A DNA stretch of 62,217 bases from NCBI GenBank assembly GCA_023384095.1, contig JAHDXT010000019.1, positions 1 to 62,217 on the forward strand, written 5' to 3'. The notes beneath the pieces were generated by a model, which was given only the letters and a program-made list of their open reading frames with translations, was not told where the DNA came from and did no database searches. Numbering within the stretch: position 1 is the stretch's first letter; every line of letters starts with the position of its first letter. The position numbers and the translations under genes were made by a program. The stretch comes from Hyphomicrobiaceae bacterium (GTDB lineage Bacteria > Pseudomonadota > Alphaproteobacteria > Rhizobiales > Hyphomicrobiaceae). Shown here one piece after another: positions 29,423 to 39,356 of the stretch.

Positions 29423-29620
29423 ATGGTCAAGGTGGTCAATTTCGAATTCTCCCATTCTATGGGCGTAGTTAGCTGCACGGTGTATCTAGAGGATGGTCGG
29501 ACGGCAAAGGCAACGAAGCACACCGCCTTTTTCGGCCTTGGTGCGCCTACCGAGGACGACAAGCGGGCTGCCTATGAAAGAGCCGTGGCGGCAGCCAAGA
29601 AGAAGCCACTCCCTACATGA
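29423..29620 (+). CDS. Small hypothetical protein, 65 residues
   Basis: A good RBS (GGGAGAG) precedes the ATG. The sequence alternates polar and hydrophobic residues in the first half (VVNFEFSHSMGVVSCTVYL) and ends in a Lys/Ala-rich helix (AAAKKKPLPT). The local base composition is lower in GC than the neighbours, which may mean recent arrival. No family recognised. Confidence 0.6.
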   Translation: MVKVVNFEFSHSMGVVSCTVYLEDGRTAKATKHTAFFGLGAPTEDDKRAAYERAVAAAKKKPLPT

Positions 29621-29696
29621 CAGCGTGTCACCTGCTCGACGAGTCGTCGCGCGGTTCTCTTTACGCGGCGGCACCGACCGGAGGAGTAGTCTGCTT

Positions 29697-30104
29697 TTAG
29701 CTACCCGGCGCAGGCGCGAGCCACCGGCCGCTGTCTATGGCGCGCCGACCGTGCACCGATGCCCGGTAGAGATAGACCCAGGCCGCGAGCTCTCCGCCGG
29801 CCGCGAGCCGAAGTGTGCGCTCGACCCGCTCGTAGTCGCACGAGCCCTCGCGGCCGGGCACGATGCCCTCGTAGGCGTCGAGCCAGCGCAACGAGGCCTC
29901 GGGGCTCGTCAGCGCGTACACTTCTCCGTGGACCTCGCGGTCATCCGGACCGGCCTCGACGAGCGCCGGGTAGCGGCCGAGGTCGTACAGCCGGCCCTTG
30001 ATCGCGGCGGGGCCGACCAGCCGGCCCTCCCGGCCGAGGCGGACGCCCATCGGATTCCTCGCTCCCGACAGCAGCGTACCGTAGACGAACAGGTGCTGAG
30101 CCAT
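29697..30104 (-). CDS. Gamma-glutamylcyclotransferase-like (AIG2/GGCT) protein
   Basis: The 135-residue protein begins MAQHLFVYGTLLSG; the YGTL motif is the glutamyl-binding loop of GGCT folds. The conserved acidic residue is in LDAYEGI (near residue 80), where the catalytic Glu belongs. Its length suits the stand-alone family. It may act on gamma-glutamyl amines or simply share the fold. It lies 15 bp beyond the stop of glyS on the same strand. Confidence 0.85.
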   Translation of the reverse strand: MAQHLFVYGTLLSGARNPMGVRLGREGRLVGPAAIKGRLYDLGRYPALVEAGPDDREVHGEVYALTSPEASLRWLDAYEGIVPGREGSCDYERVERTLRLAAGGELAAWVYLYRASVHGRRAIDSGRWLAPAPGS

Positions 30105-30119
30105 GGGCGCACCTGCCCT

Positions 30120-32267
30120 TCAGCCGGCGATCCTGGAGAAGTCCGCCACCGTCATGGTCGCGGTGCGGATCTGGGACAGCAGCCGCAGCCGGTTCTGCCG
30201 CAAACGCTGATCCTCGACGTTGACCGTCACCTTATCGAAGAAGGCGTCGACCGGCCTGCGCAGCTCGGCCAAGGCCCGCATGGCGCCCTTGAAGTTCTCC
30301 ACGGCGATGGCGGCCGCGGTATCCTGCTTGACGCTCTCGATGGCGGCGGCCAGCGCCAGCTCCTCCGGCGCTTCGAGCAGCCTGAGGTCGTAGTCGCCGT
30401 CGTAGCTCGTCCTGTCCTTCTTCTCCTCGATGGCGAGGATGCTGGCCGCGCGCTTGACGCCGATGAGCAGACTGGCGCCGTCGTCGGTCTCGAGGAAGGC
30501 GCCCAACGCCTCGACCCGCTTGACGACCAGCGCCAGATCATCCTGGCCGGGCAGCGCGAACACGGCGTCGATGAGGTCGTGCCGCGCCCCCTGCTCGCGC
30601 AGGTGGACTTTCAGGCGATCGGCGAAGAAGTCGAGGAGGCCGTCAGCGAGACCCAACGGCGATTTCACCGTGGTCGTTTGCAGAGCCAGGCATTGCCTGA
30701 GGAACTTCCCGAGCGGCAGCCTCAGATCGTTCTCCAGAACGATCCGGATCACGCCCAGCGCCGCGCGCCGCAACTGATACGGATCGCCCGACCCCGTCGG
30801 CTTCTCGTCGATGGCCCAGAACCCGACCAGCGTGTCGAGCTTGTCGGCGAGCGCCACCGCGATGGCGACGCTGTCGCCCTCCTCCTCCTTGGGCACCGTA
30901 TCGGTGGGGCCTTTGGGCTTGTAGTGCAGCTCGATGGCGCGTGCGATCTCGGGCTTGGTCCCGGCGGACTCCGCGTAGTAGCGGCCCATGAGGCCCTGCA
31001 GCTCCGGAAACTCGCCGACCATGCCGGACACCAGATCGGCCTTGGCGAGCTGTGCCGCACGCCGCGCGTCCTCCGGCACGGCGTCAACCGCGCCGGCGAT
31101 CCGATGGCTGAGCTCGGCAATGCGCTCGACGCGCTCCCACTGGGTGCCGAGCTTCTCGTGGAAGGTGACGCCGCGCAGCGCGGTCGCCATTTCGTCCAGC
31201 GGCTTCTTCAGATCCTGCTCCCAGAAGAAGCGGGCATCCGACAGCCGCGCGCGGATCACCTTCTCGTTGCCGGCGACGATCGCCGCGCCGCCGTCCTCGG
31301 CCTCCAGGTTGGCGACGAGCAGAAAACGATTCGCCAGTTGCCGCTGCTCGCCCACGGTCGACCCCGCCCCGGCCACGCGCTCACCCGCGCGCGCCTTCGA
31401 CGCGGTCCGTCTGACATCACGCAGCGCGAAGCATTTCTGGTGCGTCCTGAGAGAGGTGATGATCACCTCCGGCGGCACCTGCAGGAACGCCTCGTCGAAG
31501 TGGCCCATCATCACCACCGGCCACTCGGTCAATCCTGCGTTCTCGGCGAGCAAGCCGGCGTCCTCGACGAGCTGCAGCTTGTGCTTGCCGGCGAGCTCGC
31601 GGGCCCGCGCCTCGATGATCTCGATGCGCTCCGCGGGATCGAGCAGCACCTTGCTGGCGCGAAGCTTCTTGACGTAGCGGGCGAAGCCGCCGACCGCGAA
31701 CGGCGCATTGCCGTGGAAGCGGTGACCGCGAGTGATGTTGCCGCTCTCGATGCCGGCGACCTCGAACGGCACCACCTCGCCGTCGAGCAGACAGACGATG
31801 CCGTGGAGCGGCCGGACCCAGGTGAACGTCTGCCATCCCCAGCGCATCGACTTCGGCCAGGGAAGGCGGCGCATCACGTCCGGCACGACCTCGGCGACGA
31901 TCTCGCCGGCGCCGCGGCCCGGGCGCTCGATCCGAGCCAGGTAGTAGTCGCCCTTCTTTGCATCCGACACGACCGAAGCATCGCCGATGGAGCCGAGACC
32001 GGCCGCCTTGAGGAATCCCTGGATCGCCGCTTCCGGCGCGCCGACCCGCGGGCCCTTGCGCTCCTCGGCGGAGCCGGGCGAGCGCGCCGGGACGTCGTTC
32101 ACGACGAGGGCCAGCCGGCGCGGCGTCGCGAACGCCTGCGCCTCGCCGGCGGCCAGCCCCTGCGCCGCGAGCCCGCCGGTGACGAGCCGCTTCAGATCCT
32201 CGGCCGCCCGCCGCTGCATGCGGGCGGGGATCTCCTCTGAGAACAGCTCGAGCAGGAGTTCAGGCAT
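30120..32267 (-). CDS. glyS: Glycyl-tRNA synthetase beta subunit
   Basis: The protein is about 715 residues from ATG 32267, preceded by GAGGAG. The start [18 protein letters not shown] is the standard beginning of bacterial GlyS, followed by tRNA-binding and HD-like segments and the C-terminal anticodon-binding domain ([19 protein letters not shown]). It pairs with the alpha subunit encoded upstream on the same strand. The usual tight glyQ-glyS spacing is broken here by a cysteine-hydrolase gene and a remnant of a YetF-type gene. Confidence 0.95.
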   Translation of the reverse strand: MPELLLELFSEEIPARMQRRAAEDLKRLVTGGLAAQGLAAGEAQAFATPRRLALVVNDVPARSPGSAEERKGPRVGAPEAAIQGFLKAAGLGSIGDASVVSDAKKGDYYLARIERPGRGAGEIVAEVVPDVMRRLPWPKSMRWGWQTFTWVRPLHGIVCLLDGEVVPFEVAGIESGNITRGHRFHGNAPFAVGGFARYVKKLRASKVLLDPAERIEIIEARARELAGKHKLQLVEDAGLLAENAGLTEWPVVMMGHFDEAFLQVPPEVIITSLRTHQKCFALRDVRRTASKARAGERVAGAGSTVGEQRQLANRFLLVANLEAEDGGAAIVAGNEKVIRARLSDARFFWEQDLKKPLDEMATALRGVTFHEKLGTQWERVERIAELSHRIAGAVDAVPEDARRAAQLAKADLVSGMVGEFPELQGLMGRYYAESAGTKPEIARAIELHYKPKGPTDTVPKEEEGDSVAIAVALADKLDTLVGFWAIDEKPTGSGDPYQLRRAALGVIRIVLENDLRLPLGKFLRQCLALQTTTVKSPLGLADGLLDFFADRLKVHLREQGARHDLIDAVFALPGQDDLALVVKRVEALGAFLETDDGASLLIGVKRAASILAIEEKKDRTSYDGDYDLRLLEAPEELALAAAIESVKQDTAAAIAVENFKGAMRALAELRRPVDAFFDKVTVNVEDQRLRQNRLRLLSQIRTATMTVADFSRIAG

Positions 32268-32332
32268 GGGCTCCTCGAGAGCAAGTCGTGAGGCGATCCT
32301 TTTAGCGGCATCGCCGGCCGGCGCGAAGCTCA

Positions 32333-32560
32333 ATCGCGCGCCTCCACCGGCTCATCGAGGGCGAGCCCGTGCTGCTCGTCGAGAATGGCCAGCCGCTTCA
32401 GGACCAAATGGGCCTCGAGCGCGTCGACCTCGACGACGTGCTCGAAGCGGCGCGTCGGTGGCGCGGACTGGAGCGGATCGACCAGATCAAGTTCGCCGTG
32501 CTGGAGCGCGACGGGAACATCACCGTCATTCCCCGGACGGACCGGAAGCCGGGCGGGTAA
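32333..32560 (+). pseudogene. C-terminal remnant of a DUF421 (YetF-like) membrane protein
   Basis: The frame after the stop at 32303-32305 reads [20 protein letters not shown], then VDLDDVLEAARRWRGLERI and FAVLERDGNITVIPR, ending at TAA 32558-32560. This matches the cytosolic C-terminal part of YetF/DUF421 proteins. The membrane domain is missing, and no start or RBS fits. It lies antisense to the glyQ-glyS transcript, so it is probably debris from an old insertion or rearrangement. Confidence 0.7.
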
Positions 32561-32581
32561 TCCATGGACGCGCCCGCAGCT

Positions 32582-33181
32582 TCAGGTGCTGGGGATCTGA
32601 TCGACGGCGGCGATGACCGCAAACCGGTCGCCGAGCGCGGCGAGCGCCGCCCGGTGCAGCGCTTCGGCCTGGACCACGCCGCCGAGGGGGTCGGGAAGAT
32701 CGCGGGTCGCCGTGGCGTCCCCGGCAACGCTCACCCGGTAGCCCAGATCCAGCGCCGCCCGCGCCGTCGAGCTGACGCACATGTGGGTCATGAACCCCGC
32801 GATCACCAGCGACGTGCGCCCGATCGCCTTCAACTCGGCATCGAGGCTCGTCTGGGCAAAGGCGTTCGGCAGCGGCTTCTCGATGACGCGCTCGCCGGCC
32901 GCTGGCCGGACCGCCTCGATGATCGCGCCGCCGTGGCCTTCGCGGTCGAACAGCCCGCCGGGCCGCCCCTTGTGCGCGACGTGCACGATTGGGGCACCCG
33001 CCTCCCGTGCCCTGGTGAGGAGCCGTGCGAGCGCCCCCACGGCTGTCTTCACACCCGGCAGGGCCAGCTTGCCGTCGAGATACTCGTTTTGCGCATCGAT
33101 GACGACCACGGTCGACTGCGCCAGCGAGGCGGGTCGCAGGTCCGCTCCGGCCATTTCCAGCAGTGTCTTTGGTGAGCTCAT
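32582..33181 (-). CDS. Isochorismatase-family cysteine hydrolase
   Basis: The 199-residue protein starts at ATG 33181, overlapping the glyQ stop by ATGA. The catalytic triad is visible: Asp29 ([10 protein letters not shown]), Lys102 (EKPLPNAF) and Cys135 ([10 protein letters not shown]). Members hydrolyse isochorismate, nicotinamide, ureido compounds or N-carbamoyl amides; the exact substrate is not readable. Translational coupling to glyQ is unusual and suggests it was captured by the glyQ-glyS operon. Confidence 0.9.
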   Translation of the reverse strand: MSSPKTLLEMAGADLRPASLAQSTVVVIDAQNEYLDGKLALPGVKTAVGALARLLTRAREAGAPIVHVAHKGRPGGLFDREGHGGAIIEAVRPAAGERVIEKPLPNAFAQTSLDAELKAIGRTSLVIAGFMTHMCVSSTARAALDLGYRVSVAGDATATRDLPDPLGGVVQAEALHRAALAALGDRFAVIAAVDQIPST

Positions 33182-34140
33182 GCGCCGCCTCCTTCCGTCT
33201 TGAGCCAGGCCGCGCAGCAGCCTCTGGCCAGATCGCGGACCCGCAGGATGTAGCTCTGCCGCTCGGTGACCGAGATCACGCCGCGGGCGTCCAGCAGATT
33301 GAAGATGTGCGAGGCCTTGATGCACTGGTCGTATGCGGGCAGCGCCATCAAGTGGCGCCCGCCGGCGTCGCCCTTCTCGAGCAGGGACCCACACTCCCGC
33401 TCCGCGTCGCGGAAGTGCTGCAGGAGAATGTCCGTGCTGGCGTGCTCGAAGTTGTAGCGCGAAAACTCCTGCTCGGCCTGCAGGAAGACATCGCCGTATG
33501 TGAGCTTGCGCTCGTCATCGCGGCCAGTGAAGTCGAGGTCGAAAACGCGGTCGACCCCCTGCACGTACATGGCCAGCCGCTCGAGCCCGTAAGTGATCTC
33601 GCCCGAGGCGGGGTTGCAGTCGAAACCGCCGACCTGCTGGAAATAGGTGAACTGCGTCACCTCCATCCCGTCGCACCAGACCTCCCACCCGAGGCCCCAG
33701 GCGCCGAGCGTCGGGCTTTCCCAGTCGTCCTCGACCAAGCGGATGTCGTGGATCTCGTGCGACAGTCCGATCCGCGTCAGACTCTCGAGGTAGAGATCGA
33801 CGATGTCCGGCGGCGACGGCTTCATGATGACCTGAAACTGATAATAGTGCTGCAGCCGGTTCGGGTTATCGCCATAGCGGCCATCCTTCGGCCGGCGCGA
33901 GGGCTGCACATAGGCGGCGTTCCAGGGCTTGGGTCCGAGTGCGCGCAGCGTCGTCGCCGGATGGAAGGTGCCCGCGCCCACCTCCATGTCGTATGGCTGC
34001 AGGATGGCGCAGCCCTGCTCGCCCCAGTACATCTGTAGAGTGAGGATCAGATCCTGAAAGGACCGGCCTGGCCTCAGCTCTGGTGATGAAGCTTCGCGCC
34101 GCGGCTTCGAGGCCGTCCTGGCAGCAACTCTCGTCGGCAT
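33178..34140 (-). CDS. glyQ: Glycyl-tRNA synthetase alpha subunit
   Basis: The start chosen is ATG 34140 behind GGGAAAGA, giving 320 residues with a short basic leader before [18 protein letters not shown]. Class II aminoacyl-tRNA synthetase features include [21 protein letters not shown] and [17 protein letters not shown]. It charges tRNA-Gly together with GlyS. The frame is open far upstream, but that stretch is Arg-rich and non-homologous. The next gene downstream overlaps by 4 bp. Confidence 0.95.
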   Translation of the reverse strand: MPTRVAARTASKPRREASSPELRPGRSFQDLILTLQMYWGEQGCAILQPYDMEVGAGTFHPATTLRALGPKPWNAAYVQPSRRPKDGRYGDNPNRLQHYYQFQVIMKPSPPDIVDLYLESLTRIGLSHEIHDIRLVEDDWESPTLGAWGLGWEVWCDGMEVTQFTYFQQVGGFDCNPASGEITYGLERLAMYVQGVDRVFDLDFTGRDDERKLTYGDVFLQAEQEFSRYNFEHASTDILLQHFRDAERECGSLLEKGDAGGRHLMALPAYDQCIKASHIFNLLDARGVISVTERQSYILRVRDLARGCCAAWLKTEGGGA

Positions 34141-34256
34141 TCTTTCCCGCCTGCGCTCGGAAACTGGCGGCGGACTATAGGGGAGCGCGGCGCGGATTGC
34201 GAGACGTCTCGGACACCGTGCTGCCCTGCTCAGCCAGCGTCGCCTGGCCCCGGCGG

Positions 34257-34469
34257 TCAGGCTTGCCTCGACGGCCTGTAGGCGCCCAGCTTCTCGTCCC
34301 ACTCGAGCGCACCCAGGTCCCGGGGCGCGCCGCGAACATTGGCCGCGCCGCCGCGCGGCTCGTCCTGCGGCCCTGCGGCGGCGACCGCGCGGCGGATCTC
34401 CCGCGATAGCCATCGGTAGCCTGCGTAGAGGCCCGCACCCGCCAGAACCAGCGCGAGCACCTGCGGCAT
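34257..34469 (-). CDS. Small membrane-anchored protein of unknown function
   Basis: The 70-residue protein starts at ATG 34469 behind the strong RBS GGAGGGGGAG. One N-terminal membrane helix ([18 protein letters not shown]) is followed by a charged tail ending [20 protein letters not shown] recall such a protein being conserved between S49 peptidase and glyQ genes in rhizobial relatives. Function unknown. Confidence 0.75.
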   Translation of the reverse strand: MPQVLALVLAGAGLYAGYRWLSREIRRAVAAAGPQDEPRGGAANVRGAPRDLGALEWDEKLGAYRPSRQA

Positions 34470-34518
34470 TCTCCCCCTCCCGTCCTCGTGCGTGCACGGC
34501 CTCAGAGCCCGCCCGGCC

Positions 34519-35364
34519 TCAAAGCCCGTAGCGCGACCACAGCGCCCGGGCTTCGACAGCCGACACGAGATCGTCCGCCAGCGCAAGGGGCAGCGCTCCC
34601 TCGCCCCTGCCCGGTTGCGACAAACGGGGCAGCCGGAACAGCCGCGTGAGCCAGCCTCCGGGGCCGAACGGCACCACCTTGAGCTGGACGTCCTCGCCAT
34701 GCAGCTCGCGCATCTTGGATCGAACATCCGACACGCCGTCGATCAAGCCCAGCTCGAGGGCCTTGGCGGCGGACCAGAAGGCGCCCGAGAAGAGCTCCGA
34801 ATCGCGGCCTGTGAGCCGCTCCGCGCGGCGGTCCTTGACGATGCCGATGAAGACGTCGTGGACATCCTTCTGGATCGCCTTCAGGCGCATCACGTCCTCC
34901 GGCTTCTCGGGCTGGAAGGAATCGAGCAGGCCCTTGCTCTCGCCGGCGGTATAGACACGCCGGTCGATCCCGAGCTTGGCGATCGCCTTGTCGAAGCCGA
35001 AGGAGGCCGAGATGACGCCGATCGATCCGATGATGGAGGACGGATCGGCGTAGATCTCGTCGCCCGTGACGGCCAGGTAGTAGCCGCCGGACGCTGCCAC
35101 GTCCTCGCAGAACACGTAGACCTTCTTCTTCTTCTCCTCGGCGAGCTGGCGAACGCGCTTGAAGATGAGGTTCGATTGCACCGGCGAGCCGCCGGGCGAG
35201 TTCACGACGACGGCGATGCTCGGCAGCCTCGACAGGCTGAACGCCCGCTCCAGTCCGCTGGCCACCGCCGCGATCGAAAGCCCCGGCCGCAGCGGGGTCG
35301 CAAAGCCGATCGGCCCGGAGAACCGGATGACGGGAACCACGGGGTAACGCCTGAAGGGCCACAT
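34519..35364 (-). CDS. S49-family signal peptide peptidase (SohB/SppA-like)
   Basis: The protein is 281 residues from ATG 35364. The serine-lysine dyad is visible: Ser92 in EDVAASGGYYLA and Lys144 in TAGESKGLLD. Other family motifs are VVVNSPGGSP and SIIGSIGVI. Its single S49 domain is about half the length of E. coli SppA. A hydrophobic patch rather than a clear transmembrane helix lies at the N-terminus. It likely degrades membrane-derived peptides. It is followed on the same strand by the small membrane protein and glyQ. Confidence 0.88.
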   Translation of the reverse strand: MWPFRRYPVVPVIRFSGPIGFATPLRPGLSIAAVASGLERAFSLSRLPSIAVVVNSPGGSPVQSNLIFKRVRQLAEEKKKKVYVFCEDVAASGGYYLAVTGDEIYADPSSIIGSIGVISASFGFDKAIAKLGIDRRVYTAGESKGLLDSFQPEKPEDVMRLKAIQKDVHDVFIGIVKDRRAERLTGRDSELFSGAFWSAAKALELGLIDGVSDVRSKMRELHGEDVQLKVVPFGPGGWLTRLFRLPRLSQPGRGEGALPLALADDLVSAVEARALWSRYGL

Positions 35365-35480
35365 CCTCGTTTGCTTCTTTCCACTCGAGCGGCAGGGCGG
35401 CCAGGCTTGATGCCGCTCTCCGGGTTGCAGCAAATGACCGGGCCAACTTTTAGTCGACCTCAGCAATCCCGGCTAGACCT

Positions 35481-36269
35481 TCAGTCGAGGGCGAGGGCTG
35501 TCCCGATCCGAAGGATGTCGGCAACCTCGGGCCGGAAGCCGCCGTCGTCCCGGTGAAGCACGAGACCGGAGAGCAGCGTCAGCGGCGCGCGGCTGCCTTT
35601 CCGCCCCTGCACGAGCATGCGCACCGCATGAGCGCCGGCCCGCGGGTGCACGGGCAGGACTTTCAGGGACCCGAAACGGCCAACCAGCAGCGACAGCAGG
35701 TCCGGCAGGACATCGGGCCGATGGATCATGGTCAAGCTGCCGCCGGGCGCGGCGACTCGCGCCAGGAACCGCACCCAGCGGTCGAGACCGTCTGCCGGCA
35801 TCGCGTGCGCCGCGGCCTTGATGGGGTGCCGGGGGCGGCGGCCGCGCCCCTCGATGTGGAAGGGAGGATTGGCGACCACGTGCTCGAACGCGTCGGAGGC
35901 CAGTCCCGCCGCCGCCAGCGCCGAGGCACGTCCCGTCAGGTCCGCCGCGATCACCTCGACGCGCGCCTCGAGGCCGTTGCGCACCACGTTGTCGCGGGCG
36001 AGCGCGACGAGCCGCGGCTCGCTTTCGATAAGCGTGACACGCGCCGAGCTGACCCTCCGAGCGATGCACAAGCCGACCACGCCGACGCCCGCCCCGGCGT
36101 CGAGCACGCGCTCGCCCGCTCCGCTCCCGGCGGGCGCAGCCGCAGCCAGCAGCACCGCGTCGAGGCCGGCGCGATAGCCGGCCCGCGGCTGCAGGATGGT
36201 CAGGGCGCCGCCGAGGAAGGCGTCCTCGGTCACATCGGACGAGCCGGACTCCTCAGGTCGGGTCGTCAT
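35481..36269 (-). CDS. TrmN6-like (YfiC) tRNA methyltransferase
   Basis: The 262-residue protein has SAM-binding motif I VLDAGAGVGVVGLCIARR, an acidic motif II (LIESEPRLVALAR) and the catalytic NPPFH typical of N6-adenine methyltransferases. By family it would methylate A37 of tRNA1(Val) or a related base. The start overlaps the 3' end of the DUF2007 gene by 17 bp, so the two are coupled. Confidence 0.85.
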   Translation of the reverse strand: MTTRPEESGSSDVTEDAFLGGALTILQPRAGYRAGLDAVLLAAAAPAGSGAGERVLDAGAGVGVVGLCIARRVSSARVTLIESEPRLVALARDNVVRNGLEARVEVIAADLTGRASALAAAGLASDAFEHVVANPPFHIEGRGRRPRHPIKAAAHAMPADGLDRWVRFLARVAAPGGSLTMIHRPDVLPDLLSLLVGRFGSLKVLPVHPRAGAHAVRMLVQGRKGSRAPLTLLSGLVLHRDDGGFRPEVADILRIGTALALD

Positions 36270-36486
36270 CGTTGACCCAGTGACCCAGGCCGGCCTCCTC
36301 GAGAACCCGGCGGGCCTTTACCACGTCGTCCGATCTGACCAGGATGCGCCGCGGCAGCACCCCGATCGACCCTTCCATGATGCTCATGTTCCGGTCAGCC
36401 ACGAGCGGCTGAACACCGGCATCGCGCAGCAGAACCTCGACGAAGCTCAGCAGCACCGGGTTGTTCGAGCGCAGAATCTCCCGCAT
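36253..36486 (-). CDS. DUF2007-domain protein
   Basis: The start chosen is ATG 36486, five bases after GAAGGTGG; a GTG at 36495 would add three residues. The 77-residue protein shows the DUF2007 pattern: ILRSNNPVLLSFVEVLLRDA, then RNMSIMEGSIGVLPRRILV and a C-terminal helix ending HWVND. DUF2007 resembles a PII-like small regulatory fold. It heads the minus-strand cluster and is divergent from the prenyl synthase gene. Confidence 0.85.
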   Translation of the reverse strand: MREILRSNNPVLLSFVEVLLRDAGVQPLVADRNMSIMEGSIGVLPRRILVRSDDVVKARRVLEEAGLGHWVNDDDPT

Positions 36487-36609
36487 GATGGCCACCTTCG
36501 TGCAGCCTTTGCCAGGAATTTAACCATGCGGCAATGTGGCGTGAAATCGCTTCCGGGACCCGTGGTTAAGATCGCCCGAGGTCGGTGAATCGGCAGGAGA
36601 GAAAGCCCC

Positions 36610-37626
36610 GTGGGGGTCGTTGTCCCATTCGACGATGCGCGTGACCCGTCGCACAGCCTGACCCCGATTCTCGAGCTCGTCGCCGAGGACATGGGAGCCG
36701 TCAACCGCCTCATCCTGGACAAGGCGGTCTCCGACGTCGAGCTGATCCCGATGCTCGCGCACCACCTGATCGACTCGGGCGGCAAACGGCTGCGGCCGAT
36801 GCTCACCATCGCGGCCGCGAAGCTGTGCGGCTACGCCGGCGACGGGCACGTCCCTCTTGCCGCCGCCGTCGAGTTCATGCACACGGCGACACTGCTGCAC
36901 GACGACGTCGTCGACGAGAGCGATTACCGCCGCGGCAAGAAGGCCGCGAGGCTGCTCTGGGGCAACCAGGCGAGCGTGCTGGTCGGCGATTTCCTCCTGG
37001 GCCAGGCCTTCCGAATGATGGTCGACGTCGGCTCGCTGCCGGCGCTGAAGATCCTGTCCAATGCCGCCGCCGTGATCGCCGAGGGCGAGGTGATGCAGCT
37101 CGCTGCAGCCAAGAACACCTCGACGACCGAGGACGAGTATCTGGCGATCATCAATGCCAAGACGGCGGCGCTGTTCTCGGCGGCGGCCGAGGTCGGCGGC
37201 GCCATCGCCAACCGTCCCGTGGACGAGCAGGCGGCGCTCAAGTCCTACGGCAAGACGCTGGGCATCGCCTTCCAGCTCGTGGACGACGCGCTCGACTACT
37301 CTGGCGACAGCGCCAGCCTCGGCAAGTCCGTGGGCGACGACTTCCGCGAGGGCAAGATCACGCTGCCCGTCATCCTGTCGTTCCGGCGCGGCGCGGACGA
37401 GGAGCGCGCCTTCTGGCGGCGGACGCTGACCGATGGCGACATCCGCGACGGCGATCTCGATCAGGCCATGGGCTTGATGCGCCGGCACAAGGCCATCGAA
37501 TCGACGCTGGAGCGGGCGCGCTACTACGGCTCCATCGCGCACGACGCGCTGGCCATCTTTCGCGACAGTCAGCCGAAGCGGGCTCTGCTCGACGCGATCG
37601 CGTTCTGCGTCGACCGGGGCCATTAG
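36610..37626 (+). CDS. Polyprenyl (octa/decaprenyl) diphosphate synthase
   Basis: The protein of 338 residues uses a GTG start behind AGGAGAG. The first aspartate-rich motif is DDVVD (98-102) and the second is in FQLVDDALDY; the conserved GGKRLRP is at 58-64. The enzyme builds the long isoprenoid tail of ubiquinone from FPP and IPP. Alphaproteobacteria usually make Q10, so decaprenyl is the likely product, but chain length cannot be read with confidence. It is an IspB homologue, followed by a nitrilase after 12 bp. Confidence 0.92.
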   Translation: MGVVVPFDDARDPSHSLTPILELVAEDMGAVNRLILDKAVSDVELIPMLAHHLIDSGGKRLRPMLTIAAAKLCGYAGDGHVPLAAAVEFMHTATLLHDDVVDESDYRRGKKAARLLWGNQASVLVGDFLLGQAFRMMVDVGSLPALKILSNAAAVIAEGEVMQLAAAKNTSTTEDEYLAIINAKTAALFSAAAEVGGAIANRPVDEQAALKSYGKTLGIAFQLVDDALDYSGDSASLGKSVGDDFREGKITLPVILSFRRGADEERAFWRRTLTDGDIRDGDLDQAMGLMRRHKAIESTLERARYYGSIAHDALAIFRDSQPKRALLDAIAFCVDRGH

Positions 37627-37638
37627 AAGGCGCATCCC

Positions 37639-38598
37639 ATGGCCCCGTTCATCGCCGCAGTCGTGCAGACCGCCTCCGTTGCCTTCGACCCGGGGCGCAC
37701 CGTCGGGAAGCTCGCCGACTGGACCGCAGAGGCAGCCTCGAAAGGGGCCAAGCTCGTCGTCTTCCCCGAGGCTTTCGTCGGCGGCTATCCGAAGGGTCTC
37801 GACTTCGGCGCGCGCGTCGGATCGCGAACAACCAGCGGGCGCGACTGGTTCCGCATCTACTACGAGGGCGCCATCGACGTGCCGGGCGAGCATGTGGCGC
37901 GCATCGGCGAGGTCGCGGCCGCCAGCGGCGTCCATCTCGTGACGGGCGTCATCGAGCGCGATCAGGGCACGCTCTACTGCACGGTGCTGTTCTTCGCGCC
38001 AGACGGGGCACTGCTCGGCAAGCACCGCAAGCTGATGCCGACCGCGGCCGAGCGTTTGATATGGGGGTTCGGAGACGGCTCGACGCTGCCCGCGTTCGAC
38101 AGTCCGCTCGGCAGGATCGGAGCCGTGATCTGCTGGGAGAACTACATGCCGATGCTGCGCATGGCGATGTACGCCAAGGGCGTCACGCTTTACTGCGCGC
38201 CGACGGCGGACGACCGCGAGACGTGGCTCGCCACCATGCGCCACATCGCACTCGAAGGCCGCTGCTTCGTGCTCTCGGCCTGCCAGTTCACGCGGCGGCG
38301 CGACTACCCGGCCGACTATCCGGTCGACGGCGACCCGGCGGCGGATGCCATTCTCATGCGCGGGGGAAGCTGCATCGTCGGCCCGCTCGGCCAGATGCTG
38401 GCGGAGCGCTGCTTCGATGCGGAAGCCGTCCTGACGGCGGAGATCGACCCCGGCGAGGTCGCACGCGGCAAGTACGATTTCGACGTTGTGGGCCACTACG
38501 CGCGCCCGGACGTGTTCCAGCTCACGGTCAACGAGCAACCGCAAGCGGCCGTCCGCGTCAATCGTCCCGCCGTCATCGGGGCCGGGACCGAGTCCTGA
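37639..38598 (+). CDS. Nitrilase (branch 1, carbon-nitrogen hydrolase)
   Basis: The 319-residue protein has the complete catalytic triad: Glu44 (VFPEAF), Lys131 (KHRKLMPT) and Cys165 (ICWENYMP). CWENYM is the signature of true nitrilases rather than amidases. It would convert an organic nitrile to its acid and ammonia in the cytosol. It probably shares the promoter of the prenyl synthase gene. The accessory island begins directly after its stop codon. Confidence 0.92.
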   Translation: MAPFIAAVVQTASVAFDPGRTVGKLADWTAEAASKGAKLVVFPEAFVGGYPKGLDFGARVGSRTTSGRDWFRIYYEGAIDVPGEHVARIGEVAAASGVHLVTGVIERDQGTLYCTVLFFAPDGALLGKHRKLMPTAAERLIWGFGDGSTLPAFDSPLGRIGAVICWENYMPMLRMAMYAKGVTLYCAPTADDRETWLATMRHIALEGRCFVLSACQFTRRRDYPADYPVDGDPAADAILMRGGSCIVGPLGQMLAERCFDAEAVLTAEIDPGEVARGKYDFDVVGHYARPDVFQLTVNEQPQAAVRVNRPAVIGAGTES

Positions 38599-39356
38599 GC
38601 CTCCACCTCGCTCGCCGTTGCGCCGGATGTTACAGCTGATGCCCGCAAGGCGCTCGGCGTGTCGGCGGACGCTGCCAAGCTCACGCTGAACCGGTTAGCC
38701 CGCCAGGGGCTCATAGCATCGCCAGCCCTCGGCTTCCACGTGATCGTGCCGCCAGAGTACCGCTCACTGGGCTGCCTGCCCGCAGAGTAATTCATCCCAG
38801 CCCTGATGGAGCGCGCAGAGCTGCCCTACTACGCGGGCCTGCTCTCGGCGGCGCAGTATCACGGCGCGGCCCATCACCGCCCTCAGGAATTCCAGGTCGT
38901 CGTCGCCAAGGCCCGCAGACCCACATCTTGCGGAAAGGTGCGCGTCGCTTTCATTGCGCGCAAGAACCTGCCCGAAGTCCCGTTCAGCCCTTCAACACGC
39001 CAAGGGGCACGCTACGGGTCTCCACTCCCGAGGCCACTGCCGTTGATCTGGTGGGATACCAGCATCATGTCGGTGGGCTAGACCAGGTGGCGACGATCCT
39101 GAGCGAGCTGTCGGAGAAGATCAACGCCGTCAAGCTCGCGGCGGCGGCGGCGACCGCGCCATTACCGTGGGCGCAGCGTCTCGGTTACTTGCTTGAGCAT
39201 GTAGGGGCGTCGGAAGGCGCATCCGCGCTGAAAAGCTACATTCGAGAGAAGGCTCGCCAATACACTCCACTCCTGCCGGGCGGCGCCAAGGATGGCCCGC
39301 CCCGCGATAGCGTTTGGAAGGTCGTCGTCAATGCTGAAGTCGAGGCGGAGCTATGA
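38599..39356 (+). pseudogene. Degraded AbiEi-type antitoxin gene
   Basis: Pieces of an AbiEi antitoxin are readable in sequence: a winged-helix part (LGVSADAAKLTLNRLARQG, then FHVIVPPEYRSLG), an in-frame TAA at 38788-38790, then LPYYAGLLSAAQYHGAAH, a one-base frameshift near 38982, and NTPRGTLRVSTPEATAVDLV through GLDQVATILSEL. The N-terminal start is also missing; homology begins right after the nitrilase stop. The last codons overlap the next remnant by ATGA, which is the normal abiEi-abiEii arrangement. Confidence 0.8.

Noticed and set aside
29493-32240. A 915-codon plus-strand frame opposite glyS
   Set aside because: Antisense of a textbook GlyS; Arg/Leu/His-rich with no family features.
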